Assembly (NCBI RefSeq): GCF_017939745.1 | Contig: NZ_JAGKQQ010000002.1 | Coordinates: forward strand, 1 to 64,000 | DNA from: Gemmata palustris | GTDB taxonomy: Bacteria > Planctomycetota > Planctomycetia > Gemmatales > Gemmataceae | Direction of reading: 5' to 3' | Length of the DNA stretch: 64,000 bases | Part shown: positions 24,984 through 34,277 of the stretch, piece by piece | Position numbering within the stretch: position 1 is the first letter of the stretch | How the letters are laid out: the number at the start of each line of letters is the position of its first letter | Position numbers and translations under genes: made by a program | Notes under the pieces: generated by a model | The model's input: only the letters and a program-made list of their open reading frames with translations | Told to the model about the DNA's origin: nothing | The model's database searches: none

Positions 24984-27263
24984 ATGTCGTCGGCGCTGTT
25001 CGGCATTCTGCAACTGGACCGGGGCGACCCCTACGGGTACGCACAAGTGGCCGGGCTGCTCCAGGCGTGGCTCCAGGACGCGGGCGGGTTCGCGGCCGTC
25101 GGGCTCGTCGTGTACCTCATCTACGCCCTGACCACGCCCACGGACAAGTCCGAGTCCGAGCGGCTCCGCGTGCCGGTGTCGAAGTGGATGCTGCTGATGG
25201 GCGCCATCAGCCTCGTCTGCTACGTGGCCCTGGGCGTGCTGATATTCCTGAACCGCGGCGCGCTGCCCCCGGCCCCGGTCCCGCAGCCGGGCGAGGCGGT
25301 GCGGATCGACCCGCCCGCGTGGCACCGCGAGCTGCAGCCGATGGTCCTCATGGTCGCGGGGCTGTTCGCCCTGCTCGGGCTCGGTGAGCCGTTCGCACGC
25401 GACCTGTTCAAGATCCTCCGGCGCAACGTCTCGTTCAACACCTCCGGCGCGCGGCGCTTCGGCGGCACCCTCAGCACGTACTCCGCCGAACTGCTCACCC
25501 GCAACCGCGCCATCGCGCTGGCCGGGGCGCTCGGGCTGTACGCGGTGGTCGGCGTGCTGCTGTTCGCCATCGGGGTCCCGCGCCTCACGGGCATCTGGAC
25601 GTGGCTCCTCGCCGTGAGCGCGGGCGTGTTTCTCGCGGCCCTCGCGCTGCTCATGCTGTTCGAGGCGGAAGGCCCGGTGTGGGCGATCGCGAAACTGAGC
25701 TTCAAGGAAGCCGTCCGGCGCCAGTTGCTCTGGGTGTTCCTCATCATCCTGTTGCCGTTCTTGTTCCCGGTGCAGTGGTTCGTGCAGGTCAAAGCGGCCG
25801 ACGAGTTGCGCACGACGACCATGTTCCTCACGGTCGTGTTGAGCGTCCTGGTGCTGGTCCCGGCCGGGCTGCTCGCCGGGTTCGGCATCCCCGACGACAT
25901 CAAGAACCTGAACATCTTCACCGTCGTGTCGAAGCCCGTGGAGCGGTTCGAGATCGTGCTCGGCCGGTTCATCGGGTACTCGGCCCTCATGACGCTCGTG
26001 CTCTTCGCCCTGACCGGCGTGAGCGTCGTGCTCATTACCAACACGGCGATCTCGGAAAAGGCCCGGGAGGAAACGTACAAGGCCCGGGTGCCGCACCGCG
26101 GGAAGCTCGAGTTCAAGAGCATGCGGGCCGAGGACCGGCAGGAAAAGAAGGACTTCGACGGCACCAACGTGGGCCGCGAGTTCGACTACCGCCGGTACAT
26201 CGCCGGGCACGAGAAGTCGCCCCAGCGGGCCATCTGGAAGTTCGCGGCGGTGCCGGGCGAAATGGAGCACGCCCAGGGCGACAAGGTGCCCGTCGAGTTC
26301 ACCTTCGACGTGTTCCGCATGACCAAGGGCGAGCAGGACAAGGGCGTGATGGTCAACTTCACGTTCGTCACCCAGAACGCCCCGCTGCGCCAGCCGACCA
26401 AGGACGAGGGGGCCGAGTGGCAGTGGGTGGACACGGCCCGCCGGGACCAGTACCTCGCCCGCGCCGAGGAGTTCCGGCGCCAGGGGTTCCAGATCGACCG
26501 GGCCGCCCCGGGCGACCCGGCGTGGGCCAAGGTGAACGAGCTCGCCGAGGAGTTCGGGTTCTTCGAGTACAAGGGCAAGCCGGTCTTCGACTACGCCGTC
26601 ATGGGGATCGAGGTCCCCGCCGGGCTGTTCCGCAACGCGAACAACCCGAAGGCCCAGCCGGGCAAGGACGAGAGGGGCCAGCCGCTCCCGCGCCTCTCGA
26701 TCCTCGTGAAGTGCGAGAGCGAGGGGCAGCTCCTGGGCATGGCCGAGCCGGACCTGTACCTGCTCCAGAACGAGATGCCCTACGCGGTCAACTTCTTCAA
26801 GGGCATGGTGGGGCTGTGGTGCCGCCTGTGCCTCGTGATCGGGGTCGCGGTCGCGGCCAGCACGTACCTGAGCGGCATCCTCGCGTTCCTGGCCACCGGG
26901 CTCATCTACATCACCGGGTTCTTCACCGACCACCTGAACGACCTGGCCACGGGCCGGAACATCGGCGGCCCGTTCCAGAGCATGGCGCAGATCGTGAAGG
27001 CCGAGCAGTCCACGACCCCGGTGTCCGACACCGCCTCCGCGCGGACGCTCATGCTCGCCGACAAGTTCGCCGCGTGGCTGTTCCGCCGCATCCAGAACGT
27101 GATCCCGGACATCGACTCGTTCAGTTGGGGGCACTTCGTCTCCGAGGGGTTCAACATCAGCACCGAGTACCTGGTGGTGAACGTCCTCGTCACCTTCGGG
27201 TACCTGATCCCCTGGGCGATCCTGGCGTACTACCTGATGAAGTCCCGCGAAGTGGCCGCGTAA
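24984..27263 (+). CDS. ABC-2 type permease with large soluble domain
   Basis: A 759-residue membrane protein. About eight predicted transmembrane segments lie in residues 25-350 (for example LLWVFLIILLPFLFPVQWF and FLTVVLSVLVLVPAGLLAG). A soluble domain of about 250 residues follows (roughly 355-605), and then further membrane segments (LCLVIGVAVAASTYLSGIL, LVTFGYLIPWAILAYYL). The interrupting soluble part would be outside the cytoplasm if the inner-membrane topology is usual. The N-terminus starts with LFGILQLDRGDPYG. The ATPase partner is upstream and the gene at 27357 follows after 93 bases, preceded by a hairpin and a heptamer array. Confidence 0.75.
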   Translation: MSSALFGILQLDRGDPYGYAQVAGLLQAWLQDAGGFAAVGLVVYLIYALTTPTDKSESERLRVPVSKWMLLMGAISLVCYVALGVLIFLNRGALPPAPVPQPGEAVRIDPPAWHRELQPMVLMVAGLFALLGLGEPFARDLFKILRRNVSFNTSGARRFGGTLSTYSAELLTRNRAIALAGALGLYAVVGVLLFAIGVPRLTGIWTWLLAVSAGVFLAALALLMLFEAEGPVWAIAKLSFKEAVRRQLLWVFLIILLPFLFPVQWFVQVKAADELRTTTMFLTVVLSVLVLVPAGLLAGFGIPDDIKNLNIFTVVSKPVERFEIVLGRFIGYSALMTLVLFALTGVSVVLITNTAISEKAREETYKARVPHRGKLEFKSMRAEDRQEKKDFDGTNVGREFDYRRYIAGHEKSPQRAIWKFAAVPGEMEHAQGDKVPVEFTFDVFRMTKGEQDKGVMVNFTFVTQNAPLRQPTKDEGAEWQWVDTARRDQYLARAEEFRRQGFQIDRAAPGDPAWAKVNELAEEFGFFEYKGKPVFDYAVMGIEVPAGLFRNANNPKAQPGKDERGQPLPRLSILVKCESEGQLLGMAEPDLYLLQNEMPYAVNFFKGMVGLWCRLCLVIGVAVAASTYLSGILAFLATGLIYITGFFTDHLNDLATGRNIGGPFQSMAQIVKAEQSTTPVSDTASARTLMLADKFAAWLFRRIQNVIPDIDSFSWGHFVSEGFNISTEYLVVNVLVTFGYLIPWAILAYYLMKSREVAA

Positions 27264-27273
27264 GGCGCGTTCG

Positions 27274-27310
27274 GTGTTCGGCAGCGGTCGGGGCGACCGC
27301 TGCCGAACAC
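27274..27310. terminator. Strong hairpin between permease and partner gene
   Basis: Perfect 17-base arms at 27274-27290 and 27294-27310 with a 3-base loop, 10 bases after the permease stop. No T-run follows, so it may attenuate transcription or stabilise the upstream mRNA rather than end it. Confidence 0.65.
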
Positions 27311-27323
27311 TGGGCCCTGGGTT

Positions 27324-27351
27324 CCGAACACCGAACACCGAACACCGAACA
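27324..27351 (+). repeat. Four tandem 'ccgaaca' heptamers just before a start codon
   Basis: Four perfect copies of the 7-base unit end six bases before ATG 27357. No ordinary Shine-Dalgarno is seen in this leader. Slippage would change the spacing to the start codon. Confidence 0.8.
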
Positions 27352-27356
27352 CGACT

Positions 27357-29555
27357 ATGAACCCCCTGCAACGAGCCGCGATCGTCCGCAAGGCGACGTA
27401 CATCGGCGCGATCCTCGTGCTGTTCACGGTCAGCATGGTCTGGCGGGGCGCGCTCCCGGTCCCGCTCAGCGGCGCGAGCGGGCCGTTCCGCTGGGCCGCG
27501 AACCACACCATCAAGACCCAGGCCGAGAAGCTCGAGGTGTGGGAACTCGACCCCCAGGAGGGCGAGGCCGAGATCACCGGCAGCGCGCTGCGCCTCACCC
27601 TCACCGGGAGCCGCGGGGTCGCGGTCACCGCGCTGTGGCTGTCGGCCATCGACAAGCAGAAGCGCAACGACTTCCACGAGTTCGAGCAGCGCGTGATGAT
27701 GGTCACCAAGCTGCAACCGAACTTCATCACGCCGTGGATCTTCCAGAGCTGGAACATCGCGTACAACGTGTCGGTCGAGATGCACGGCAGCGGCGACATG
27801 TACTTCTACATCGTCCGCGGCATCCAGTTGCTCGCGGAGGGCGAGCGCCACAACAAGCGCTCGCCGGACATGCGGTACCAGATCGCGTTCTACTACCAGA
27901 ACAAGTTCGGCGTGTCCGACCAGGTCGAGACCCTGCGGTGCCTGTTCGACCTGAGCTGCATCCCGCCGAGCCAGCGGAACCCCAAACAGTTCGAGGACCC
28001 GGAAACCGGCAAGGTCAACGAGGCCAAGTTCCAGGAGTTCTGCGAGAAGCACCCGCACTTCGTGCGCCGCATCCGCGGGGACGACCTGCGGTACACGGAC
28101 AAGCGCGCGAAGGAGAAGCTGCGCCGCGGCACGCCGAAAGAGGTCGTGGAGTTCCTGCGGACCAACTGGGAGGTCCCGTCCCGGTACCGGGCCAACTTCC
28201 TGAAGGAACCGACCGACGACCTGGCGGAACCGGAGAACCAGTTCCCGGCCCTCCCGCCGCAGTTCAACGAGGGGCCGGACGAGGCGCACCCGGCGTCCGG
28301 GACGGCCGACGACCGCGCCCCGGGGCTCGGGTACTTCAGCGGGTACAAGGCCGCGCGCGCCTGGTTCAGCTACTCGCTCCTGCTGCTCCCGCCGCCGATG
28401 AAGGACGCCCAGGGCATCCCGGTCCCCGGCCCCACCCCGCCCCCGGGCACCTTCGACCACGACCCGGCGAAGCACCGCGTCCCGCGGCTCCCCATGATGG
28501 TGATCTTCCGCCAGGGCGCGCCGCGCGCGCAGAGCTACCAGGCGGAAATGGAGCAGAAAGAGGGCTGGTTCGACGACGAGGGGTGGCTGATCGACGACCC
28601 GAGCGACCAGCCGTCGAAGTGGTGGTTCCCGAACAACCCGGACCGCCCGACCCGGCCCCGGCCCGTGGTGGTCGGCACGGGCCGCGCCTGGTCGCTCGAG
28701 GAGTGGCGCCAGGCGGCCGAGATGTGGGACCGCCACGGCCGGGACTACGGCCTGATCTTCGGTCAGGGCCGCAAGGAGACCCTGGAGAACCGCCGGGGCG
28801 ACCCCGGGTCCGTTCCCAACGACCCGACCCCGGAACAGCTCGCCGACCCGGTGATCCGGGAGCGGTACCTGGCCAAGGTCGCGCTGGAGTATTACGGCAC
28901 GAACCGGAGCGTCACGAACTTCCCGTTCTTCCTCGCGTCCTCGCAAGCGGAAGCGAAGCCCCTGACCGTGCAGGCCCGCAAGACCCTCTGGAAGGCGGAG
29001 CAGGCCCGCAAGATCAGCAACCCGCCGCTCGCCATCCGGCTCTACAAGGAGGGGTTGGAGCTGTGGAAGCAGGTGCTCGTCGCCAACAAGGACTTCCACC
29101 GGCCGGAGCGGTCCGACCGGACCGAAGAGGAGACGTTCGAGTTCGAGCTGGCGTACCAGCGCCTCCTGGTGCAGGACGACGAGCGGGTCCGCAAGCGGGC
29201 CAACGAACTGGTCCACGGGGCACAGGGGGTGATCCCGTTCCTGACGCTCCCGTTCCAGACCGAAGCGCTCGCCCCGGGGCAGGTGGCGGTCCCCGACCCG
29301 CTGTGGACCAACACGAACCGCGAGGAACTCAAGTGGTACATCGTTGAGAACGTCTCCGACGCGGACTTCTCCTCGCCGTTTGTTGGCTCGCTCGCGCCCG
29401 ACCGGCTCGCGTGGGTGGCCGAGGGGCTGAAAGAGTCCGTGCGCGTGAAGCAAGGTGTGTCGCGCAAGCCGCAAGCGACCGCACCGCCCGGCGCGGGTGG
29501 TCCGGGTGGTCCGGGTGGCGGTCCCCCCCCGGTCCCGCTCCCCCCGGGCCAGTAG
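27357..29555 (+). CDS. Membrane-anchored partner of the ABC system, function unknown
   Basis: A 732-residue protein. Residues 12-33 form one N-terminal membrane anchor (TYIGAILVLFTVSMVWRGAL). The rest is soluble: a motif-poor region including VSVEMHGSGDMYFYIVRGIQ and a segment with helical repeats around 150-190 and 580-640, which may be TPR-like. The end is Gly/Pro rich (GGPGGPGGGPPPVP). I do not recognise a named family. Its place after the ATPase and permease suggests it is the third component of the exporter. Codon use is like its neighbours. Confidence 0.7.
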   Translation: MNPLQRAAIVRKATYIGAILVLFTVSMVWRGALPVPLSGASGPFRWAANHTIKTQAEKLEVWELDPQEGEAEITGSALRLTLTGSRGVAVTALWLSAIDKQKRNDFHEFEQRVMMVTKLQPNFITPWIFQSWNIAYNVSVEMHGSGDMYFYIVRGIQLLAEGERHNKRSPDMRYQIAFYYQNKFGVSDQVETLRCLFDLSCIPPSQRNPKQFEDPETGKVNEAKFQEFCEKHPHFVRRIRGDDLRYTDKRAKEKLRRGTPKEVVEFLRTNWEVPSRYRANFLKEPTDDLAEPENQFPALPPQFNEGPDEAHPASGTADDRAPGLGYFSGYKAARAWFSYSLLLLPPPMKDAQGIPVPGPTPPPGTFDHDPAKHRVPRLPMMVIFRQGAPRAQSYQAEMEQKEGWFDDEGWLIDDPSDQPSKWWFPNNPDRPTRPRPVVVGTGRAWSLEEWRQAAEMWDRHGRDYGLIFGQGRKETLENRRGDPGSVPNDPTPEQLADPVIRERYLAKVALEYYGTNRSVTNFPFFLASSQAEAKPLTVQARKTLWKAEQARKISNPPLAIRLYKEGLELWKQVLVANKDFHRPERSDRTEEETFEFELAYQRLLVQDDERVRKRANELVHGAQGVIPFLTLPFQTEALAPGQVAVPDPLWTNTNREELKWYIVENVSDADFSSPFVGSLAPDRLAWVAEGLKESVRVKQGVSRKPQATAPPGAGGPGGPGGGPPPVPLPPGQ

Positions 29556-29681
29556 GCCCGGCCGGCTCGACGGCAGATTCGACAACACAAAAAGCACCGA
29601 CCGGGCCGCGGGGACACCTCCGCGGCCCACGGTTCGTACAACACCCTCCTCACCGTCCCTTCACCCGCGACCGCACCGCAC

Positions 29682-30434
29682 ATGAACCGTACCGCTCTCT
29701 GCGTCCTCGCGCACCCCGACGACGCAGAGTTCCTCTGCGCCGGCACGCTCGCCCGCTTGAAGAAAGAACACGGCTGGGCGATTCACGTCGCGACCATGAC
29801 CCCCGGCGACTGCGGGTCCGCCGAGCACGGGCCGGACGAGATCGCGCGCATCCGGCGCGCGGAGGGCAAAGCCGCGGCCGAAGCCATCGGCGCGATTTAC
29901 CACTGCCTCGAGGAGCGCGACCTGCGGGTGATTTACTCCGAAAACGCGCTCGAAAAAGTCACGCGGCTCGTCAACGCGGTCGCGGCACAAGTGGTGTTCA
30001 CGCACAGCCCGGACGACTACCACCTGGACCACGAGCAGACGAGCAAAATCGTGCGCGCGGCGACGTTCGCGGCCCCGATCCCGAACTTCCTGCACGGGCG
30101 CCACTTGCACCCGCCGGTCGCGCACATCCCGCACCTCTTTTACTGCGACCCGCTCGAGGGGAGCGACGCCTTCGGGCGCCCGATCGTGCCCGGGTTCCGC
30201 ATCGACATCAGTGCGGTGATCGCGGACAAGGCGCGGATGCTGGAGTGCCACGAGAGCCAGCGCGCGTGGTTGCGGGCGCACCACGGGGTGGACAATCTGG
30301 TGGACTCGATGCGGGAATGGGGCGCGGCACAAGGCGCGCACGCGGGCGTCCCCTTCGCCGAGGGTTACCGCCAGCACCTGGGCCACAGTTACCCCAAAAA
30401 CAACGTCCTCGCGGACCTGCTCGGGAGCGTCTGA
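29682..30434 (+). CDS. PIG-L/LmbE family deacetylase
   Basis: A 250-residue zinc-dependent N-deacetylase. The metal motif is AHPDDAE at residues 10-16 (H11, D14), and the later HLDHEQTS supplies further zinc ligands (H114, H117 region). These enzymes remove acetyl groups from sugar-containing substrates such as GlcNAc-malate in bacillithiol synthesis, but the substrate here is not determined. No signal peptide is present. It starts in the gap after the ABC partner gene and is followed by a hairpin at 30452-30483. Confidence 0.85.
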   Translation: MNRTALCVLAHPDDAEFLCAGTLARLKKEHGWAIHVATMTPGDCGSAEHGPDEIARIRRAEGKAAAEAIGAIYHCLEERDLRVIYSENALEKVTRLVNAVAAQVVFTHSPDDYHLDHEQTSKIVRAATFAAPIPNFLHGRHLHPPVAHIPHLFYCDPLEGSDAFGRPIVPGFRIDISAVIADKARMLECHESQRAWLRAHHGVDNLVDSMREWGAAQGAHAGVPFAEGYRQHLGHSYPKNNVLADLLGSV

Positions 30435-30451
30435 CGGGCGTCGGGGCGAAT

Positions 30452-30483
30452 GCCGCGGGGCGCGAATACGCGCGCCCCGCGGC
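30452..30483. terminator. Hairpin downstream of the PIG-L gene
   Basis: Perfect 13-base GC-rich arms at 30452-30464 and 30471-30483 with a 6-base loop, followed by 'gctttgataacgcttgttt'. It is likely a transcript end before the tex gene. Confidence 0.6.
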
Positions 30484-30650
30484 GCTTTGATAACGCTTGT
30501 TTCCTTGACGCCCCGCGAACCGGCCCGTAATCATGACCATCTGAACGCCTCTTCAGGCGCGCCCGGCCGGTCGCGCGAACCCACACGGCCATTGGACCGT
30601 CTCGACTCCGGCTGCCGGAGCCGCCCCGCTGTCCCCAGGACGCTCGCAAC

Positions 30651-33600
30651 ATGACCCCGTCCGACCCGACGACCAACGTGCCCGCCGATTCTTCTGCCCC
30701 CGCCACCGACGTCGCCCCGGCGCAACCGACCGAACCCGAGCCGGGTCCGCCGGCCGAGAGCGCTGCGGCGCCGGCGGTCGAGAGCGCCGCGCCCGCGGAG
30801 CCGGTGGGCGAAGGCACGGCCCCCGCGGCCCCGCCGCCCGCGCACCGCGAACCGGCCCTGCCCGCTCAGCCGGTGCCGGACGTGCCGCCGGCCCCGCAAC
30901 CGCACGACCTCTCGCGCATCGCGCAGGACCTGCAGATCCGCAAGGCGCAGGTCGAGGCCGTCGTCCAACTGCTCGACGACGAGAACACGGTCCCGTTCAT
31001 CACGCGCTACCGCAAGGAGCGCACCGGCGGGCTGAACGAAGACGTCATCCGCCGCATCCAGGACCGCGTCACGAACCTGCGGGGCCTCACCGACCGCAAG
31101 CGCACGATCCTGAAGAGCATCGCGTTCCAGGGGAAGTTGAACGACGCGCTCACCCAGGCCCTCCTCGCGGCCGAGTCCCCCAAGCGCCTCGAAGACCTGT
31201 ACCTGCCGTTCAAGCCCAAGAAGAAGTCGCTCGCGACCGAGGCCCGCGAAAAGGGCCTGGGGCCGCTCGCCGAGGCGATCTTCAACCGCGACCCGGCCGT
31301 CGACAAGCTGGACGAGGTCGTTCAGGGGCTGGTGGACCCGGACAAGTGGCTGCTGAACACCGACGACGTGATGGCCGGGGTGCGGAACATCCTCGCCGAC
31401 ACGATCGCCGACTTCGCCGAAGTGCGCGGGCCGCTCCGCGCGTTCTCGTGGGACACCGGCGTCCTCGTCTCCGTCCGGGGCGAGAGCGTCCCGGAGAGTA
31501 AGGGCAAAGAGTACGAGCCGTACTTCGACTTCCGCGAACCGGTCAAGGACATCCCGCCGCACCGCGTGCTCGCGATCAACCGCGGCGAGAAGGCCGGCGT
31601 CCTGAAGGTCCGCATCGACACCGACCCGGCAATGGGCCTGGAGATCACGACCTACCACCTGGGGCTCGCGGACCACCCGCACCGCGGGCTGATGCTCGAG
31701 GTCGCCAAGGACGCGCTCGAGCGCCTGCTGAAGCCGAGCCTCGAGCGCGAGATCCGCCGCGAGCTCACCGACCGCGCCCAGGAGCACGCGGTCATGGTGT
31801 TCGCGAAGAACCTCCGCAGCCTGCTGCTGCAGCCGCCGCTCCGCGGCCGCAAGGTGCTCGCCGTGGACCCGGGCATCCGCACCGGGTGCAAGCTCGCGGT
31901 GCTGGACGAGACCGGCAAGTTGCTCGAAGACGCGGTGATCTACCCGCACGGCCAGAAGAAGAACGCGACCGACGCCAAGCGGAAGATGGAGCAGCTCGTC
32001 CGCAAGCACCAGCTCTCCGTCATCGCGATCGGCAACGGGACCGGGTGCCGCGACACGGAACAGCTCGTCGCGGACCTGATCTCGGACCTCGCGCACCGGC
32101 GCCTGAACCCCGTGCCGGACGCGCCGCAAGCGTCCACGCTGGCCCCCGAAGCGCCCGCCGCGCCGCCCCCGGTCGCCCACGAACCCGTGCTCGCGCCGGT
32201 CGTGACGGCCGCGCCCGCGGCGACGACGCTCGATTCCGAAGCGCCCGCGGTATCAACGGAAGCCGTTACGCTCTCGTCCGAAGCGCCGACCGCCCTCGTC
32301 CCGGCCGAAACGACCACCACGCACGCCGAAGCCGCGCCGGCCGCCGGCGAGACGCTGACGACCGGCGAACCCGCGTCCGCGTCGGTGCCCGTCGCGCCTG
32401 CCGCGCCCGCGGTTCCCCCGCCGCCCCCGATCTCGCTCGAGGGGCTATCGGACGCCCCGGAAGACCTCGCTTATGTGATCGTCATCGAAGCCGGCGCGAG
32501 CGACTACTCGGCCAGCCCGGTGGCCCGCGAAGAGTTCCCCGACCTCGACGCGACCACGCGCGGCACCATCAGCATCGGGCGCCGGCTCCAGGACCCGCTC
32601 GCGGAACTGGTGAAGATCGACCCGCAGCACATCGGCGTCGGGCTGTACCAGCACGACGTGAAGCCGAAGTTCCTGAAGGAATCGCTCGAGGGCGTGATCG
32701 AGTCGAGCGTGAACCAAGTAGGCGTCGAGCTGAACACCGCGAGCGTGCCGCTCCTGCGCCACGTGTCCGGGTTGAACCAGTTGGTGGCGCGCGAGATCGT
32801 CACCTACCGCGAGAAGCAGGGGCCGTTCGCCAGCCGCGAGCAGCTCCTTCAGGTGCCCGGGCTGGGCGAAAAGCGGTTCACCCAGGCCGCCGGGTTCCTC
32901 AAACTGCCCGACGGCCCGGACCCGCTCGACAGCACGTGGATCCACCCGGAAAGCTACCCGCTCGCGCGCCAGGTGCTCGCGGACTTCGGGTTCGCGCCCG
33001 CGGACCTGCGCGACCGGTCGAAGGTCGAAGAGCTCCGCGCCAAACTGAACGGCGTGAACCTGCCCGAAGTCGCGGCCCGGCTGAACGTCGGCGAACCGAC
33101 GCTCGACGACGTGTTCGCGGCGCTCGCGCGCCCCGGGCGCGACCCGCGCGAGGACCTGCCCCCGCCGATCTTCAAGACGGGCGTGCTGCGCCTCGAGGAC
33201 ATCACCCAGGGCATGGAGCTGAAGGGCACCGTGCTCAACGTGGTGCCGTTCGGGGCGTTCGTGGACATCGGGCTGAAGGAGAGCGGGCTCGTTCACATCA
33301 GCCAGATGGCGAACCGCTACATCAAGAGCCCCTACGACGTGGTTTCGGTCGGCGACGTCGTCACCGTGTGGGTGATGGACGTGAAGGCCGGCGAGAAGAA
33401 GATCTCGCTGTCGATGATCCCGCCGGGCCAGGAACGGCGCCCGCAAGAGCGCGGCGGCCCGGCCCGCGGCGGGCGCGCGGACGGCCCGCCCCCACGCGAG
33501 CGCGAGCAGCGGGAGCCGCGCGGCGACCGGCCCCGGGGCGATCGGCCCGCGCCGCAACCACAGGACCAGCGCGAGCGCCCGCCGCAACCGGCGCGCGACG

Positions 33601-34004
33601 ATCGCGGCGGGAACCGGGGAGGGTACCCGCAACGCGGCGGGTTCCAACCGCGACAAGGTCAGGGGCAGGGCCAGGGCGGACGGTTCAACAACCGCGGTCC
33701 GGGTCCGAACGCGCCGGGGAACACTAACCCGCCGGCCGGTGCTCAGCCCGCGGAGCAGGTTCAACCCCAGCCGCCCAAGAAACCGGGCAAGCCCAAACCG
33801 CTGCCGAACCTGACGCCCGAAAAGAAGGCCGGTAAAGCGGCGCTGAACACCTTCGGCGAACTGCTCGCGTTCTTCAAACCGCCGGAGCCGGAAGCGCCCA
33901 AAGAAGCGCCGAAGGCCGAGGAGCCGAAACCGGCACCGCCCCCCGAAGCGAAAGCCGAGGAGCCGAAGCCGGAAGAACCCAAGGCCGACAGCGGCCAGAA
34001 CTGA
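30651..34004 (+). CDS. Tex-like RNA-binding transcriptional accessory protein, enlarged
   Basis: A 1117-residue member of the Tex family, usually about 720-780 residues. After a Pro/Ala-rich N-terminal extension (about 1-85) it has the Tex helical core (VPFITRYRKERTGGLNED), a YqgF-like fold beginning VLAVDPGIRTGC near residue 403, then helix-hairpin-helix motifs and a C-terminal S1 domain at about 844-925 (VVPFGAFVDIGLKESGLVHI). Two features are odd. About 120 residues of Ala/Pro/Thr-rich sequence interrupt the YqgF-like region between residues about 484 and 603. The tail after the S1 domain (about 925-1117) is RGG- and Pro-rich and ends in acidic/Lys repeats. Tex proteins bind nucleic acid and affect transcription; a bacterial target here is unknown. 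Confidence 0.85.
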   Translation: MTPSDPTTNVPADSSAPATDVAPAQPTEPEPGPPAESAAAPAVESAAPAEPVGEGTAPAAPPPAHREPALPAQPVPDVPPAPQPHDLSRIAQDLQIRKAQVEAVVQLLDDENTVPFITRYRKERTGGLNEDVIRRIQDRVTNLRGLTDRKRTILKSIAFQGKLNDALTQALLAAESPKRLEDLYLPFKPKKKSLATEAREKGLGPLAEAIFNRDPAVDKLDEVVQGLVDPDKWLLNTDDVMAGVRNILADTIADFAEVRGPLRAFSWDTGVLVSVRGESVPESKGKEYEPYFDFREPVKDIPPHRVLAINRGEKAGVLKVRIDTDPAMGLEITTYHLGLADHPHRGLMLEVAKDALERLLKPSLEREIRRELTDRAQEHAVMVFAKNLRSLLLQPPLRGRKVLAVDPGIRTGCKLAVLDETGKLLEDAVIYPHGQKKNATDAKRKMEQLVRKHQLSVIAIGNGTGCRDTEQLVADLISDLAHRRLNPVPDAPQASTLAPEAPAAPPPVAHEPVLAPVVTAAPAATTLDSEAPAVSTEAVTLSSEAPTALVPAETTTTHAEAAPAAGETLTTGEPASASVPVAPAAPAVPPPPPISLEGLSDAPEDLAYVIVIEAGASDYSASPVAREEFPDLDATTRGTISIGRRLQDPLAELVKIDPQHIGVGLYQHDVKPKFLKESLEGVIESSVNQVGVELNTASVPLLRHVSGLNQLVAREIVTYREKQGPFASREQLLQVPGLGEKRFTQAAGFLKLPDGPDPLDSTWIHPESYPLARQVLADFGFAPADLRDRSKVEELRAKLNGVNLPEVAARLNVGEPTLDDVFAALARPGRDPREDLPPPIFKTGVLRLEDITQGMELKGTVLNVVPFGAFVDIGLKESGLVHISQMANRYIKSPYDVVSVGDVVTVWVMDVKAGEKKISLSMIPPGQERRPQERGGPARGGRADGPPPREREQREPRGDRPRGDRPAPQPQDQRERPPQPARDDRGGNRGGYPQRGGFQPRQGQGQGQGGRFNNRGPGPNAPGNTNPPAGAQPAEQVQPQPPKKPGKPKPLPNLTPEKKAGKAALNTFGELLAFFKPPEPEAPKEAPKAEEPKPAPPPEAKAEEPKPEEPKADSGQN

Positions 34005-34027
34005 CCGCGCCGACTCACTTTGCGACG

Positions 34028-34081
34028 CGACCGCGGCCGGCGCCAGAAGCAAACCGCTGCTTCTGGCGCCGGCCGCGGTCG
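34028..34081. terminator. Strong hairpin downstream of tex
   Basis: Perfect 24-base arms at 34028-34051 and 34058-34081 with a 6-base loop, starting 24 bases after the stop. There is no T-run on the plus strand. It is likely an mRNA end or stabiliser. Confidence 0.7.
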
Positions 34082-34277
34082 TGTCATGAGACAAATCCGT
34101 GCGACTCTCTGGGCGAATTGGGCCGCAAAATCGGCTCTCGCGCTTCGAGTTCACCTCCCACACCCAATCGCCCGTACAATGTCTACACACTCCACGCCCA
34201 CTCCGAAGGGGTTACTGGGGTCGTAACGACATCGTCGCCCCGCGCGGGCCACTTGGCCCGCGACCGAGGACATAAAC

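Noticed and set aside
25601-29347. A 1248-residue plus-strand frame overlapping the ABC genes
   Set aside because: It spans the permease stop and the next start in another frame and is Arg/Pro/Gly rich without domains. It is an effect of high GC3.
24969-29630. A 1553-residue open frame on the minus strand
   Set aside because: It is antisense to the ABC permease and its partner, and its residues are Arg/His/Glu/Val rich in the way of GC-rich reverse frames. It has no family motif and no supporting ribosome site.
31886-33727. A 613-residue frame inside tex
   Set aside because: Alternative frame of a well-supported Tex gene with Arg/Ala/Pro-rich composition and no motif.
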